From Jiangella mangrovi (lineage in GTDB: Bacteria; Actinomycetota; Actinomycetes; Jiangellales; Jiangellaceae), in assembly GCF_014204975.1 (NCBI RefSeq), contig NZ_JACHMM010000001.1, positions 1,674,001-1,738,000 on the forward strand: a DNA stretch of 64,000 nt, given 5' to 3'. Below are positions 43,070-51,885 of this stretch, piece by piece. A program made the position numbers and the translations under genes. The notes below the pieces were generated by a model. It was not told where the DNA came from, did not search any database, and saw only the letters and a list, made by a program, of their open reading frames with translations. Numbering within the stretch: position 1 is the stretch's first letter; each line of letters begins with the position of its first letter.

Positions 43070-46000
43070 TCAACCCGCGGCGACGCGACCCGTCGCGTAC
43101 TCGACCAGGCGGCACAGCGTGTTGACGCCCTGGACCTGGTCGAGACTGCGCACCGGCGCACTCAGCAGGGCCGGGCTGCCGACCAGGACGGCCAGCGACC
43201 GGGCCCGCGAGACCGCGACGTTGAGACGGTTGCGGTTGGCGACGAAGTCGACGCCGCGGGGAGCGTCGGCGGCGGACGACGTGGTGAGGGAGACGATGAC
43301 GACCGGCGCCTCCTGCCCCTGGAACTTGTCGACGGTGCCGACGCGCGCCCGGCCGTCGAGCACGCCGAGCAGCTGGCCGACCTGCGCGTTGTAGGGCGCG
43401 ACCACCAGGATGTCGGCCGGCCCGAGCACGCGCGCGGACCCGTCGGCCGCCGTCCAGGTGCGGCCGGTGAGCGAGGCCACCAGGTCGGATACCACCGCCA
43501 CCTCGGCGTCGCTGCGGACCGAGCAGCCGGCGTGAGCAACCGGCACCCACCGCACGCCCGCGCCCGCCAGCTCGTCGGAGCCGCCGACCCGCTGGTTCTC
43601 CATGCCGGAGCGCGGCACCAGCAGGGAGTCGTAGGACAGCTCGGACACCGGCGCGCACACGTCGGGGTGCATGCGCCAGGTGGTGTCGAGGAACAGGCCG
43701 CGTTCGGGCGGGACGGTGTCGTGCTCGCCCAGCACGTGGTCGAGTGCGGAGAGGCCGGCGCCGTCGGGGTGGATGCCCTTGGCCGGCTGCGGCAGCTGGC
43801 GGGGGTCGCCGAGCAGGATGACGGACTGGGCGGCGGCCCCGGCGGCGACGGTGTTGGCCAGCGAGAACTGCCCGGCCTCGTCGACCACCAGGACGTCGAC
43901 GTGGATGTCGGGGCGGGCGAACAGCCAGCCGGTGCCGGCGACCAGGTTGACGGCGCCGGTCGCGATGGCCGCCTCGACCTGGTCGTTCGAGTTCGTCACC
44001 AGCACCGACGGGTGTCGGCTGCCGTTGCCGTCGTCGGCCTTCTGGACGGCCCGCACGACACCGCCGCCGACACCGACGGCGTCGGCGGCCATGACCGCGT
44101 CGAGCAGGTTGGTGATGACCCGGTGACTGAGCGCCGTGATGCCGACGGTCTTGCCCGCGCGCAGCAGCTCGATGACGGCGTGCGAGCCGGAGTACGTCTT
44201 GCCCGCGCCCGGCGGACCCTGGACCGGCAGCGCGCCGTCGAGCGCCGGCGCCACCCGTCGCAGCGCGTCGGAACCGGACTCGCCGTCCAGCCGCAGCCGG
44301 ACCCCGTCCCCCAGCCGCGGCGACGCGCCGGACAGCAGGTCGCGGACGCCGCGGAACGGGCCGTCGGCGTCGAACCCGTGGTCGGCGATCCAGGAGCCGA
44401 CCCGGCAGATGGCCGTCTCTTGCACCTTGGACGGGATGGGGCCGACCTTCAGGACGCCGTCGGGATGCGGGTGCTCGTTGGCCAGCGACCGCTTGAGGTC
44501 GACGTGCCCGCGCTCGAGGTCGAGCCCGACGACGATGCTGCTCCGGCCCTCCTGCTCGGCGTGGTCGACCCGCTCGCCGACGCGGATGCGGCAGTCCTGG
44601 ACCGGCATGGAGTAACGCCAAACCCCGGACCTCAGCTCGGTGCGCAGCAACTGCGGATCGGACAGACCGCCGAGCGGCGACACGTCGTCGACCAGCTCGG
44701 CGGAACTGAGCCAGCGCAGCCTGAAGTACTCCCACCACTCCGCCCGCGCCTCGCGCCGATGCCATTCGAGCAGCCCCGCCAACAGGGCGCGGGCCCGCTG
44801 ATCGGGCGTGCGGGAATCGGGGTCGGCCGGGACGCCGGCGAGCAACCGCTCTTCGAGCGCGACCAGGTCGGGATCGCGCTCCTTCAGGTAGTCGTCCTGC
44901 CCGTCGCCGAGGGCCGGCCGCGGGACGGCATGCCCGGCCTCGACCGCCTCGGCCCGCCGGTCCTCGAGCCAGTCGCGCAGCTGCCGAGTGCTGATGCAGT
45001 CGTCGCGGTTGTAGGCCTCGATGTCGTCGAGGATCTGCTGGTCGTGGTCGGCCAGCCAGCGCTCGTACTCGACGATGCTGGACCCGGCGTCCTTGACGGC
45101 GGCGCCGGCCCGGCCGTCGGGCGAGTAGAAACGCTCCAGAGCCTTGATGGAGTACGACTCGGTCCCGACCAGCAGCCCCTGCTTGACCACGGCGTAGAGG
45201 TCGACCAGCCGCTCGCCCCGCAGCAGCGCGTCGACCTCGTCGACCCGGGTGCCGTAGCGCTGCGACAGCCCCTTCAACCGGCTCGGCTCGTACGGCGCGT
45301 AATGGTAGACGTGCATGCCGGGACGGGCCTGCCAGGCGGCCATGAGGTGGTCGACGACGTGCTCGAACGCTCGCCGCTCGGCCTGCGGGTCGTGCGCCCA
45401 CCAGGACACGAAGCCGTCGTGCACATCGGACACGCCCCACAGGTACTCGAGGCCGTGGTCGCCGAAGAACGGGTCGCCCTCGAGGTCGAGGAAGAGGTCG
45501 CCGTCGTCGGGGGCGGGCAGCAGGGCCAGGCCGCGGCGCGCCTCGATGGGGGTGACCAGCTCGTACGGCGGCAGCTGCTGCGAGCGTGCGCCGACCTGCA
45601 GCCGGGCCTGCGTGGCGAGCTTGCGCCTGCTGGACCCGCCCACCCGCGTGACGGTGTCGAGTTCAGCCGGCGTGGCGGCGGCCAGCTGGTCGACGGTGGT
45701 GATGCCGGCGGCCCGGAGGGAGTCGCGCTGGTCGCGGCGCAGGAACGGCACCAGCACGAGGTCGTCGTCGGTGTGCCACTGCTCGGCGCACTGGTCCTTC
45801 CATGGGCAGATGGCGCAGTGGCTGACGCGCAGCGGATAGGTCGGCAGCGGGTCAGCGAGCCACTGCCCGTACTGCCGCATGGCGTGGCGCGCGTAGGCGG
45901 CGACGTCGACGTACGGGACGGCGACCTGCTGGCGGTCGCCCAGGATGACGGTGAGGGTCTGCGGAGGAACGCCCTGCAGCTGCTCGAGACGCTGGGCGTA

Positions 46001-46450
46001 GACGGCCATCTGCAGCAGCGCCGCCGCCTTGACGTGCCGGGCCAGCTTGGTGTCGGCGATGTCGTAGGACCACGGCCCGAGCTCGGAGGAACGGTCGTCG
46101 TTGCGGATGAGGAAGTCGGCGTGCCCGCGCCAGCGCCCGTCGAAGAAGGTGGCCTGGAAGATGCGGTCGGCGCCGTCCTTCATGGCGGCCAGGGTGCGGT
46201 CCTCGGCGTCGGCGGGGCCGGTGCCGCGCGGGATCTCGACGACGCGGTGCGCCGCGGACATCTCGGCCAGGATGGCGGCCTCGTGCTCGTCGCCGCGGCG
46301 GCGGACGACGTCGGCGCCGGGATCGTCGGCCCGCGGCCGCGCGCGCCGTCCTTCCGCCACCTCGCGGTTGAGCGTGGTGAGGTGCGGGCACTCGAGGTGG
46401 CCGACCAGGTCGGTCGGGCTGAGGACCAGCCCGCCGTCGGTGACGTACAT
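43070..46450 (-). CDS. RecB-like (TM0106) Fe-S nuclease fused to SF1 helicase
   Basis: A 1126-residue DNA-processing enzyme. Residues 1-230 are a RecB/Cas4-like nuclease: D112, D133-T-K135 and Q147xxxY151, with four Cys (C21, C212, C215, C221) set for a 4Fe-4S cluster. A middle RNase H-like region shows LFLDLEGDPFF. The last 450 residues are an SF1 helicase with GPPGAGKT, VDEAGQFS, LLGDPRQLPQP, DKFQGQEA and NVAVSRAR. The ATG at 46450 follows AAGGAGG; a start ten codons earlier lacks one. It leads an operon with the PD-(D/E)XK gene. Confidence 0.92.
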   Translation of the reverse strand: MYVTDGGLVLSPTDLVGHLECPHLTTLNREVAEGRRARPRADDPGADVVRRRGDEHEAAILAEMSAAHRVVEIPRGTGPADAEDRTLAAMKDGADRIFQATFFDGRWRGHADFLIRNDDRSSELGPWSYDIADTKLARHVKAAALLQMAVYAQRLEQLQGVPPQTLTVILGDRQQVAVPYVDVAAYARHAMRQYGQWLADPLPTYPLRVSHCAICPWKDQCAEQWHTDDDLVLVPFLRRDQRDSLRAAGITTVDQLAAATPAELDTVTRVGGSSRRKLATQARLQVGARSQQLPPYELVTPIEARRGLALLPAPDDGDLFLDLEGDPFFGDHGLEYLWGVSDVHDGFVSWWAHDPQAERRAFEHVVDHLMAAWQARPGMHVYHYAPYEPSRLKGLSQRYGTRVDEVDALLRGERLVDLYAVVKQGLLVGTESYSIKALERFYSPDGRAGAAVKDAGSSIVEYERWLADHDQQILDDIEAYNRDDCISTRQLRDWLEDRRAEAVEAGHAVPRPALGDGQDDYLKERDPDLVALEERLLAGVPADPDSRTPDQRARALLAGLLEWHRREARAEWWEYFRLRWLSSAELVDDVSPLGGLSDPQLLRTELRSGVWRYSMPVQDCRIRVGERVDHAEQEGRSSIVVGLDLERGHVDLKRSLANEHPHPDGVLKVGPIPSKVQETAICRVGSWIADHGFDADGPFRGVRDLLSGASPRLGDGVRLRLDGESGSDALRRVAPALDGALPVQGPPGAGKTYSGSHAVIELLRAGKTVGITALSHRVITNLLDAVMAADAVGVGGGVVRAVQKADDGNGSRHPSVLVTNSNDQVEAAIATGAVNLVAGTGWLFARPDIHVDVLVVDEAGQFSLANTVAAGAAAQSVILLGDPRQLPQPAKGIHPDGAGLSALDHVLGEHDTVPPERGLFLDTTWRMHPDVCAPVSELSYDSLLVPRSGMENQRVGGSDELAGAGVRWVPVAHAGCSVRSDAEVAVVSDLVASLTGRTWTAADGSARVLGPADILVVAPYNAQVGQLLGVLDGRARVGTVDKFQGQEAPVVIVSLTTSSAADAPRGVDFVANRNRLNVAVSRARSLAVLVGSPALLSAPVRSLDQVQGVNTLCRLVEYATGRVAAG

Positions 46451-46517
46451 GCCGCACCTCCTTCTTCTCGTCGGGTCCAAGCCTGCCGCATGCCTCCGAC
46501 AGAATCGGTACGGCGCG

Positions 46518-47240
46518 TCAGCCGGCGAGTGAACGAACGATCAGTGTGATCGCCGACAGCGCGCACACCACCATGACCGCCAGCCGCAGCCGTCCGCCGT
46601 CGGCGACCCTCCGCAGCGAGGACGCCGCCGCGAACCCGGCCGCGAGCAGCGGCGAGAGCGAGAGAGCCGCCGTCGTCTGCGTCATCGTCAGCTCGCCGAA
46701 CAGCCGCAACGAGGCGAGCGAGAACCCCGCGCCGATGAGGAAGTACACCGCGAGCGTCGAGCGCACCTTCGGACCCAGCTCGCTCTGGTAGACCAGCGCC
46801 AGCGGCGGCCCGCCGATCGACGTCGCCGTCCCCGAGATGCCCGACACCGTGCCGGCCGCGACCAGCACGCCGCGCGTCATCGGCAGCCGGATCGTCCGGA
46901 CCGTGAGGACCACCGCGACCAGGATCACCAGTCCGACGATCACGCTCAGCACGCGCTGCGAGATCACCGAGACGATCCACGCGCCGAGCACGGTGGCCGG
47001 GAACCGCCCGAGGAACGCCCAGCGCAGCCCCCACCAGTCGATGTGCGACCACTCGCGGGCCAGCGTGAACACCGGCAGCAGCATGGACAGCCAGAGCAGC
47101 GTCCCCGGCATCAGCTCCGGCGCCAGCAGCGCGGCCACGGGCGCAGCGAGCAGGCCCAGCCCGAGTCCGATCGCGCCCTGCACGGCGGCGCCCAGGAACA
47201 CGGCGACCGCGAGCACGAGCATGACGTCAACCGGCGGCAT
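46518..47240 (-). CDS. TSUP (TauE/SafE) family membrane exporter
   Basis: A 240-residue membrane protein with eight predicted segments. GAAVQGAIGLGLGLLAAPV in the first half and the repeated SGISGTATSIGGPPLALVYQ in the second are the paired family motifs. TSUP proteins export sulfite, sulfonates or organic acids. It starts 45 bases after the DUF4862 stop and may be the last gene of the dipeptidase operon, where it could export a waste anion. Confidence 0.9.
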   Translation of the reverse strand: MPPVDVMLVLAVAVFLGAAVQGAIGLGLGLLAAPVAALLAPELMPGTLLWLSMLLPVFTLAREWSHIDWWGLRWAFLGRFPATVLGAWIVSVISQRVLSVIVGLVILVAVVLTVRTIRLPMTRGVLVAAGTVSGISGTATSIGGPPLALVYQSELGPKVRSTLAVYFLIGAGFSLASLRLFGELTMTQTTAALSLSPLLAAGFAAASSLRRVADGGRLRLAVMVVCALSAITLIVRSLAG

Positions 47241-47285
47241 CGTCGGCCCCGTGCCGCCGGGTGCGTGACGTCATCGGCGACGGCG

Positions 47286-48233
47286 TCAGCTGCGGCTCTG
47301 TGCGCGCTCGACCGCGTCGGCGACGATCGCTACGTTGGCCGCCACCAGGTCCAGGCACTCGGCCGGCGTGGCCGTGCTGGGCGAGGAGACCTTGACGCCG
47401 GCGAACCGCGGCGAGGCGGCCGCGTCGACGCAGGCCCGTACCTCGTCGGCGGTGAGCAGGCTGGTGGCGGCCTCGGCGGCGACCGGGGCGCCGGACCAGT
47501 CGCGGATCGGCAGGTGCAGGTCGGCCCAGGCCGGCCCGTCGAGCGTGTCGGCGTCGGACACCCCGGAGAACACGAGCGCGCCGAGCCGGCCCTGCGCCAG
47601 CACGGCGGCGAGGTGCTCGCGGGCGCCGGCGACGCGGCGGGTCTCGATGACCGAGCGGCCCCAGTTCACCGAGAAGCCGATGCCGCGCTCGGCCGCGACG
47701 GCGAGCTCGTCGTCGAGCGTCAGGAAGCCCTTGGCCGGCTCGTGCTCGTCGCTGTGCGCGTCGGAGTGCTCGATCAGCAGCTCGGTGCCGCCCCAGTCCC
47801 AGGCCAGGACCTCGTCGAGCGAGGCCCGGAACGCGTCGGCGGACGTGTACGGGTGCCGCGGCGCGGAGTGCACCTCGACGGCGGCGAACGTGCCGCCCGG
47901 GCCCTCGTTGACGGCGGTGACGAACTCGAAGGCACGGCGCAGCTGCTCCACGGCCTGCTTCCGGCCGCCGTCGTCGGACGAGGCGAGGCCCTGAGTGGGC
48001 GATCCGGCCAGCGCCATGATCGTCGCCGGGATCATCGTCAGCACGTGCTCACTGCCGGCGGCGGTCGCGTGCAGGTAGGCCGGATCGTTCCACGTGGAAC
48101 CTTCTCCTTGGAACGGCACCTCCAGCCCGTCGACCGCCGGCAGCGCCAGCACGTCGTCCACGTAGGTCCGGAACTGCGTGCCGGGCTCGAGGCCCCGGGG
48201 TGCCGCCGCATACGCACCGACGATGAAGGGCAT
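47286..48233 (-). CDS. DUF4862 family protein
   Basis: A 315-residue protein of a family of unknown function with a TIM-barrel-like pattern (GLEVPFQGE, FAAVEVHSAP, ELLIEHSDAH, IGFSVNWGR, GALVFSGVS), reminiscent of sugar-phosphate isomerases. The ATG at 48233 has GAGGAG 6 bases upstream, and the conserved MPFIVGAYA begins there; an earlier start adds 19 unrelated residues. It is 84 bases downstream of the reductase gene in the same operon. Confidence 0.85.
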   Translation of the reverse strand: MPFIVGAYAAAPRGLEPGTQFRTYVDDVLALPAVDGLEVPFQGEGSTWNDPAYLHATAAGSEHVLTMIPATIMALAGSPTQGLASSDDGGRKQAVEQLRRAFEFVTAVNEGPGGTFAAVEVHSAPRHPYTSADAFRASLDEVLAWDWGGTELLIEHSDAHSDEHEPAKGFLTLDDELAVAAERGIGFSVNWGRSVIETRRVAGAREHLAAVLAQGRLGALVFSGVSDADTLDGPAWADLHLPIRDWSGAPVAAEAATSLLTADEVRACVDAAASPRFAGVKVSSPSTATPAECLDLVAANVAIVADAVERAQSRS

Positions 48234-48317
48234 GCCGAACTCCTCGCTGGCTGGTGGACTGGCCGCGCTCAGCGTAGGTCGCCCCGACATGGAACGGTAT
48301 GCCGGGTCGGCAGCGGG

Positions 48318-49367
48318 TCACGTGAGGTCGATCACGACCTTGCCGATGTGCTCGTCGCGCTCGATGATCCGGTGGCCGTCGCCGGTGCGTTCCATGGGAA
48401 CCGTCGCGTGGACGAGCGGGCGGATGCCGGTGCGTTCCATGAGGCCGACGACGTCGACGAAGTCGTTCCAGCCGCCGAACGGCGCGCCCAGGATCTGCCG
48501 GTGCGCCTGGTAGAGCTCGCGGATGCTGATGTCGGGCCGATCGCCGCCCGTCGCCCCGCAGATCACCAGGCGTCCACCCATCGCCAGGGCGCGGATGGAG
48601 TCGCGCCACGTCGGCGCGCCGACGGCGTCGGCCACCAGGTCGACCCCCTGGCCCGCCGTCCGCTCGCGCACCTGCGCCGACCAGCCCGGCGCGCTGCTGT
48701 CGACCACGTGGTGGACGTACGGGAGCTCGCTCAGCCGCCGCGCCTTGTCCGGGCTCCGGGTGGCGGCCCACACCTCGGCTCCGGCCCGTGCCGCGAGCTG
48801 CATGGCGGCGGTGGCGACGCCGCCGCTGGCGCCCACCACGAGGACCCGTTCCCCCAGCCGCAGGCGACCGGTCGTCATGAGCATGGTCCAGGCGGTGGTG
48901 AACGTGGTGGGGACCGCGGCCGCCTCGATCGACGACATGCCCGGCGGCACCCGGAGCAGGCTCGCGGGATCCAGGGCCACGAGCTCGCGCTGCACGCCCC
49001 ACGCGTCCTCGCCGAGGATCGCGTAGGCCGGGCACCTGCTGGTCTCGCCGCGGCGGCAGTAGCGGCAGTGCCCGCACGACAACCCGCAGAACACCATGAC
49101 GTGGTCGCCCGGCACCAGGTCGGTGCGGGCCACCGGGCCGACGTCGACCACGGTGCCGGCACCCTCGGCCCCCATGACGTGCGGAAGCGCCCGTGGCTGG
49201 CGCACACCCGGGCCGGTGAGCCCCTGCCGGACGAACACGTCGAGCCGGTTCAGCCCGGACGCCGCCATGCGGACGACCACCTGGCCGGGCCCGGGCTCGG
49301 GGTCGGCGAGGTCGCGGACGGTGAGCACCTCGGGCCCGCCGTAACGGTCGATGACGACAGCACGCAT
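48318..49367 (-). CDS. Zinc-type alcohol dehydrogenase/quinone reductase (MDR family)
   Basis: A 349-residue medium-chain dehydrogenase. The N-terminal GroES-like fold holds a four-Cys structural zinc site, CGLSCGHCRYCRRGETSRC, and the Rossmann NAD(P)-binding motif is VLVVGASGGVATAAMQ. The usual catalytic zinc Cys near residue 40 is replaced (SGLNRLDV), so it may be a quinone-reductase-like enzyme. It starts 6 bases after the dipeptidase stop and is co-transcribed with it. Confidence 0.9.
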   Translation of the reverse strand: MRAVVIDRYGGPEVLTVRDLADPEPGPGQVVVRMAASGLNRLDVFVRQGLTGPGVRQPRALPHVMGAEGAGTVVDVGPVARTDLVPGDHVMVFCGLSCGHCRYCRRGETSRCPAYAILGEDAWGVQRELVALDPASLLRVPPGMSSIEAAAVPTTFTTAWTMLMTTGRLRLGERVLVVGASGGVATAAMQLAARAGAEVWAATRSPDKARRLSELPYVHHVVDSSAPGWSAQVRERTAGQGVDLVADAVGAPTWRDSIRALAMGGRLVICGATGGDRPDISIRELYQAHRQILGAPFGGWNDFVDVVGLMERTGIRPLVHATVPMERTGDGHRIIERDEHIGKVVIDLT

Positions 49368-49373
49368 GCGGGC

Positions 49374-50603
49374 TCAGACCCAGATCTCACCGAGTGCCCG
49401 CATGACGTTGCCGCCCGTGACCGCGATGATGTCGGCATCGCTGTAGCCGTGCTTCACCAGCCAGCCGACGAGGTTGTGGAAGCACTCGGTCGGGTTCTCG
49501 AGCCCGGCCACGTACGGCATCTTGGGGTAGGACGGCCCCTTGTGCGCGTCGTGCACGCCGAGGTTCGCCGCGAAGACGTCGTGGAGTGTGACGTGGTCAC
49601 CGTAGAGCGTGTCCGGACCGAAGGTGACGTGCTCGATGCCGACCAGCTCGGCGCAGTACTCGAAGTGCTCCATGACCGACTCGATGGAGTGCTCGATGTG
49701 CGCCTCGGTCAGCGTGGTGTGGGGCGCGGCCTCGATGCCGATGACGCCCCCGGTCTCGGCGCAGCCGCGGATGACCTCGTCGGGCTTCATGCGCGGCGTC
49801 GGCCAGAGGGCGCGCGCGCCGGCGTGGGTGATGAGCACCGGCTTGGTGGAGGCCGCGAAGGTGTCCATGCAGGTCTTGTCGCCGGAGTGTGAGACATCGA
49901 TGGCGATGCCGACCTTGTTCATGCGCTCCACGGCGCGGTGGCCGAACACCGTCAGGCCGCCGTCGCCGGCCTCCTTGAGGCCCGACCCCAGTGTGTTCGC
50001 CTCGGAGTAGGCGATGCCCATCTGGCGCACGCCGAGGCCGTAGAGCAGGTCGATGCGGTCGACCTCGTTCTCGATGGGCGTGGCCGCCTCGAGGCAGAGC
50101 ACGATGGCCAGCTGGTCGTTCTCGTGCGCGGACCGGATGTCGTCGAGGCCGAGGGCGATGGTGACGTAGTCCTGGTGCGCGATGTCGGACGTGCGCATGC
50201 CGATGTCGTAGACGATGTCGTCGAACTTCCAGCCGGACTTGCTGGTGACACACGCGGTGCCGTCCATCATGTTGTCGAAGACGGCCGTCATGCCCGACTG
50301 CGAGAGGCCGAGGTAGCCGGTGCGCTCCCGGCCCGTGCGGATGTAGGCGCGCACCTCGTTCATGTCGTCGGGGAAGACCTGCGGGTGGTCGTGCAGGCTG
50401 ATGATGATGTTGTCCCGGACGAGGCGTCGGGTGCGCTCCTCCTGGTCCTCGTCGAGCCCCAGGTCGTGGGCCGGTACCCGGCCCAGCTCCGGCGCGAGGG
50501 CGAACGCCTCGTAGTCGCGTCCCTCCTCGAGGTAGGAGAAGGACGTGTACCCGGTGTATCGGCCGGACCGGTAGGGGGTGGCCGGCTTGACGGTGTCGGT
50601 CAT
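49374..50603 (-). CDS. Peptidase M19 (membrane dipeptidase-like) family protein
   Basis: A 409-residue zinc dipeptidase fold. Metal-site motifs: ISLHDHPQVFPDD replaces the common DxHxD, followed by CLEAATPIENE with the bridging Glu, VSHSGDKT, ITHAGAR and FGPDTLYG. Members cleave dipeptides, many with a D-residue at the second position. GAGG lies before the ATG at 50603. It follows the Lrp-type gene by 36 bases and precedes the dehydrogenase by 6, making it the first enzyme of a catabolic operon. The altered first motif makes the substrate uncertain. Confidence 0.9.
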   Translation of the reverse strand: MTDTVKPATPYRSGRYTGYTSFSYLEEGRDYEAFALAPELGRVPAHDLGLDEDQEERTRRLVRDNIIISLHDHPQVFPDDMNEVRAYIRTGRERTGYLGLSQSGMTAVFDNMMDGTACVTSKSGWKFDDIVYDIGMRTSDIAHQDYVTIALGLDDIRSAHENDQLAIVLCLEAATPIENEVDRIDLLYGLGVRQMGIAYSEANTLGSGLKEAGDGGLTVFGHRAVERMNKVGIAIDVSHSGDKTCMDTFAASTKPVLITHAGARALWPTPRMKPDEVIRGCAETGGVIGIEAAPHTTLTEAHIEHSIESVMEHFEYCAELVGIEHVTFGPDTLYGDHVTLHDVFAANLGVHDAHKGPSYPKMPYVAGLENPTECFHNLVGWLVKHGYSDADIIAVTGGNVMRALGEIWV

Positions 50604-50639
50604 GCGGTTACCTCATCTCCCGCCCCTGGGCGCCACGGG

Positions 50640-51695
50640 TCAGCGCGGCATGTACGGGGCGATGTCGGGAAGCACGGTCGAGCTGGTCAGGAACCCTCGC
50701 TTGACGATCTGCAGCTCCTGGCCCATCTCGACCCGGCGGATGCCGGGCAGCGAGCCCAGCACCTCGGTGTTGAACCGGTAGAGGTCGTCGAGGTCGCGCA
50801 GCACGAGCTCGCAGGCGAGGTCGCTGTAGCCCGCCGTCGCGGAGAGGTAGCGCACCTCGGGATGCCGGGCGAGCTCCGCCGCGACCTCCTCGAGGCGCGC
50901 GAAGTCGACGCCGAGCCACAGGAACATCTCGGTCTGAAAACCCATGGCCTGCGGGTCGGCGAAGGTGGCGAACCACAGGGCGCCCTGCGACGTCAGGGCG
51001 TCGAGCCGGCGGCGGGCGGCAGCCTCGCCGATGCCGACGCGCGCGGCCACCTCCGACATGGTCGTCCGGCCGTCGGCGGCCAGGATCTGGATCATCTGCA
51101 GGTCGGTGGCGTCGAGGGAGACCCGGCCTCCGCTCGGCGCCGGGGGCCGCTCCAGGAGCGCTGCACGGTCGCCGAGGAGCCCGCGGCTCCAGTCATAGGA
51201 CGTCTTGAAGTTGCGCACGACGGTCTCGGTGCTGGTGTGCGTGATGCCCGGGACCGATCGGAGCTGGTCGACCAGGACGTCGGCGAGGTGCGCCCGGGAC
51301 CCGACGATCACCTCGAGCACGAGGTCGTGGGACCCGGTGAGCAAGGCCAGGAACCGCACGTCGGAGCGCACGGCGAGCACACCGGCCACGGCCGTGGTGG
51401 CGCCGACGGCGCACTCCACCTGCATGAGCACCGGCGTGCCGAGACCACAGCGCGCCGGATCGGGCACCGCCGAGACGCACACGACGCGATTGGCGAGCAG
51501 GCGGTTGGCGCGGCGCGACACCGTCGACTCCGAAGCGCCGACCACCGCCCCGACCTGCTGCCACGTGGCCCGGCCGTTCAACTGGAGGCAGGCGATGATC
51601 GCCCGGTCGAGCTCGTCGAGCCGGCTGAGTCCGGCTGACAGGGACGGCAACCTTCCGGAGAGCCAGGCGGGCGGTTCTTGCGACATGTCGCTCAT
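50640..51695 (-). CDS. Lrp/AsnC regulator with duplicated HTH-RAM units
   Basis: A 351-residue regulator, twice the normal Lrp length. The first HTH is LDELDRAIIACLQLNGRATW (about residue 26), the second is LDATDLQMIQILAADGRTTM (about residue 192), and each is followed by a ligand-binding RAM-like domain. Both halves keep the recognition helix pattern (GASESTVSRRANRL and GIGEAAARRRLDAL). This tandem form is common in actinobacteria. It is divergent from the CapA/amidase operon and first in the dipeptidase operon, so it likely controls both in response to an amino acid. Confidence 0.92.
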   Translation of the reverse strand: MSDMSQEPPAWLSGRLPSLSAGLSRLDELDRAIIACLQLNGRATWQQVGAVVGASESTVSRRANRLLANRVVCVSAVPDPARCGLGTPVLMQVECAVGATTAVAGVLAVRSDVRFLALLTGSHDLVLEVIVGSRAHLADVLVDQLRSVPGITHTSTETVVRNFKTSYDWSRGLLGDRAALLERPPAPSGGRVSLDATDLQMIQILAADGRTTMSEVAARVGIGEAAARRRLDALTSQGALWFATFADPQAMGFQTEMFLWLGVDFARLEEVAAELARHPEVRYLSATAGYSDLACELVLRDLDDLYRFNTEVLGSLPGIRRVEMGQELQIVKRGFLTSSTVLPDIAPYMPR

Positions 51696-51696
51696 A

Positions 51697-51849
51697 TTTG
51701 CAAAGACTCATCGGCCGGGCAACCACCAGGGCAGAAAATCCTTCGATCGAGCCCGATGCCTGGCGTGCGTGATCACTTCAACCCGCTTGGTCCTCGCATT
51801 TCGGAGCGATCACCCATCACCCCTTGTCATATCGGCGGAATCTTGCAAG
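51697..51849. promoter_or_regulatory. Paired TTGCAA palindromes in the Lrp/CapA divergent promoter
   Basis: TTTGCAAA (51697-51704) and CTTGCAAG (51842-51849) are perfect 8-bp palindromes sharing the core TTGCAA, one next to each divergent start. AT-rich Lrp-family sites often come as spaced palindromes. The core promoters of the two operons lie between them. Confidence 0.5.
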
Positions 51850-51885
51850 GCTCCCAGGCACCATCGTGAGCGGGAGGAGGCAGCC

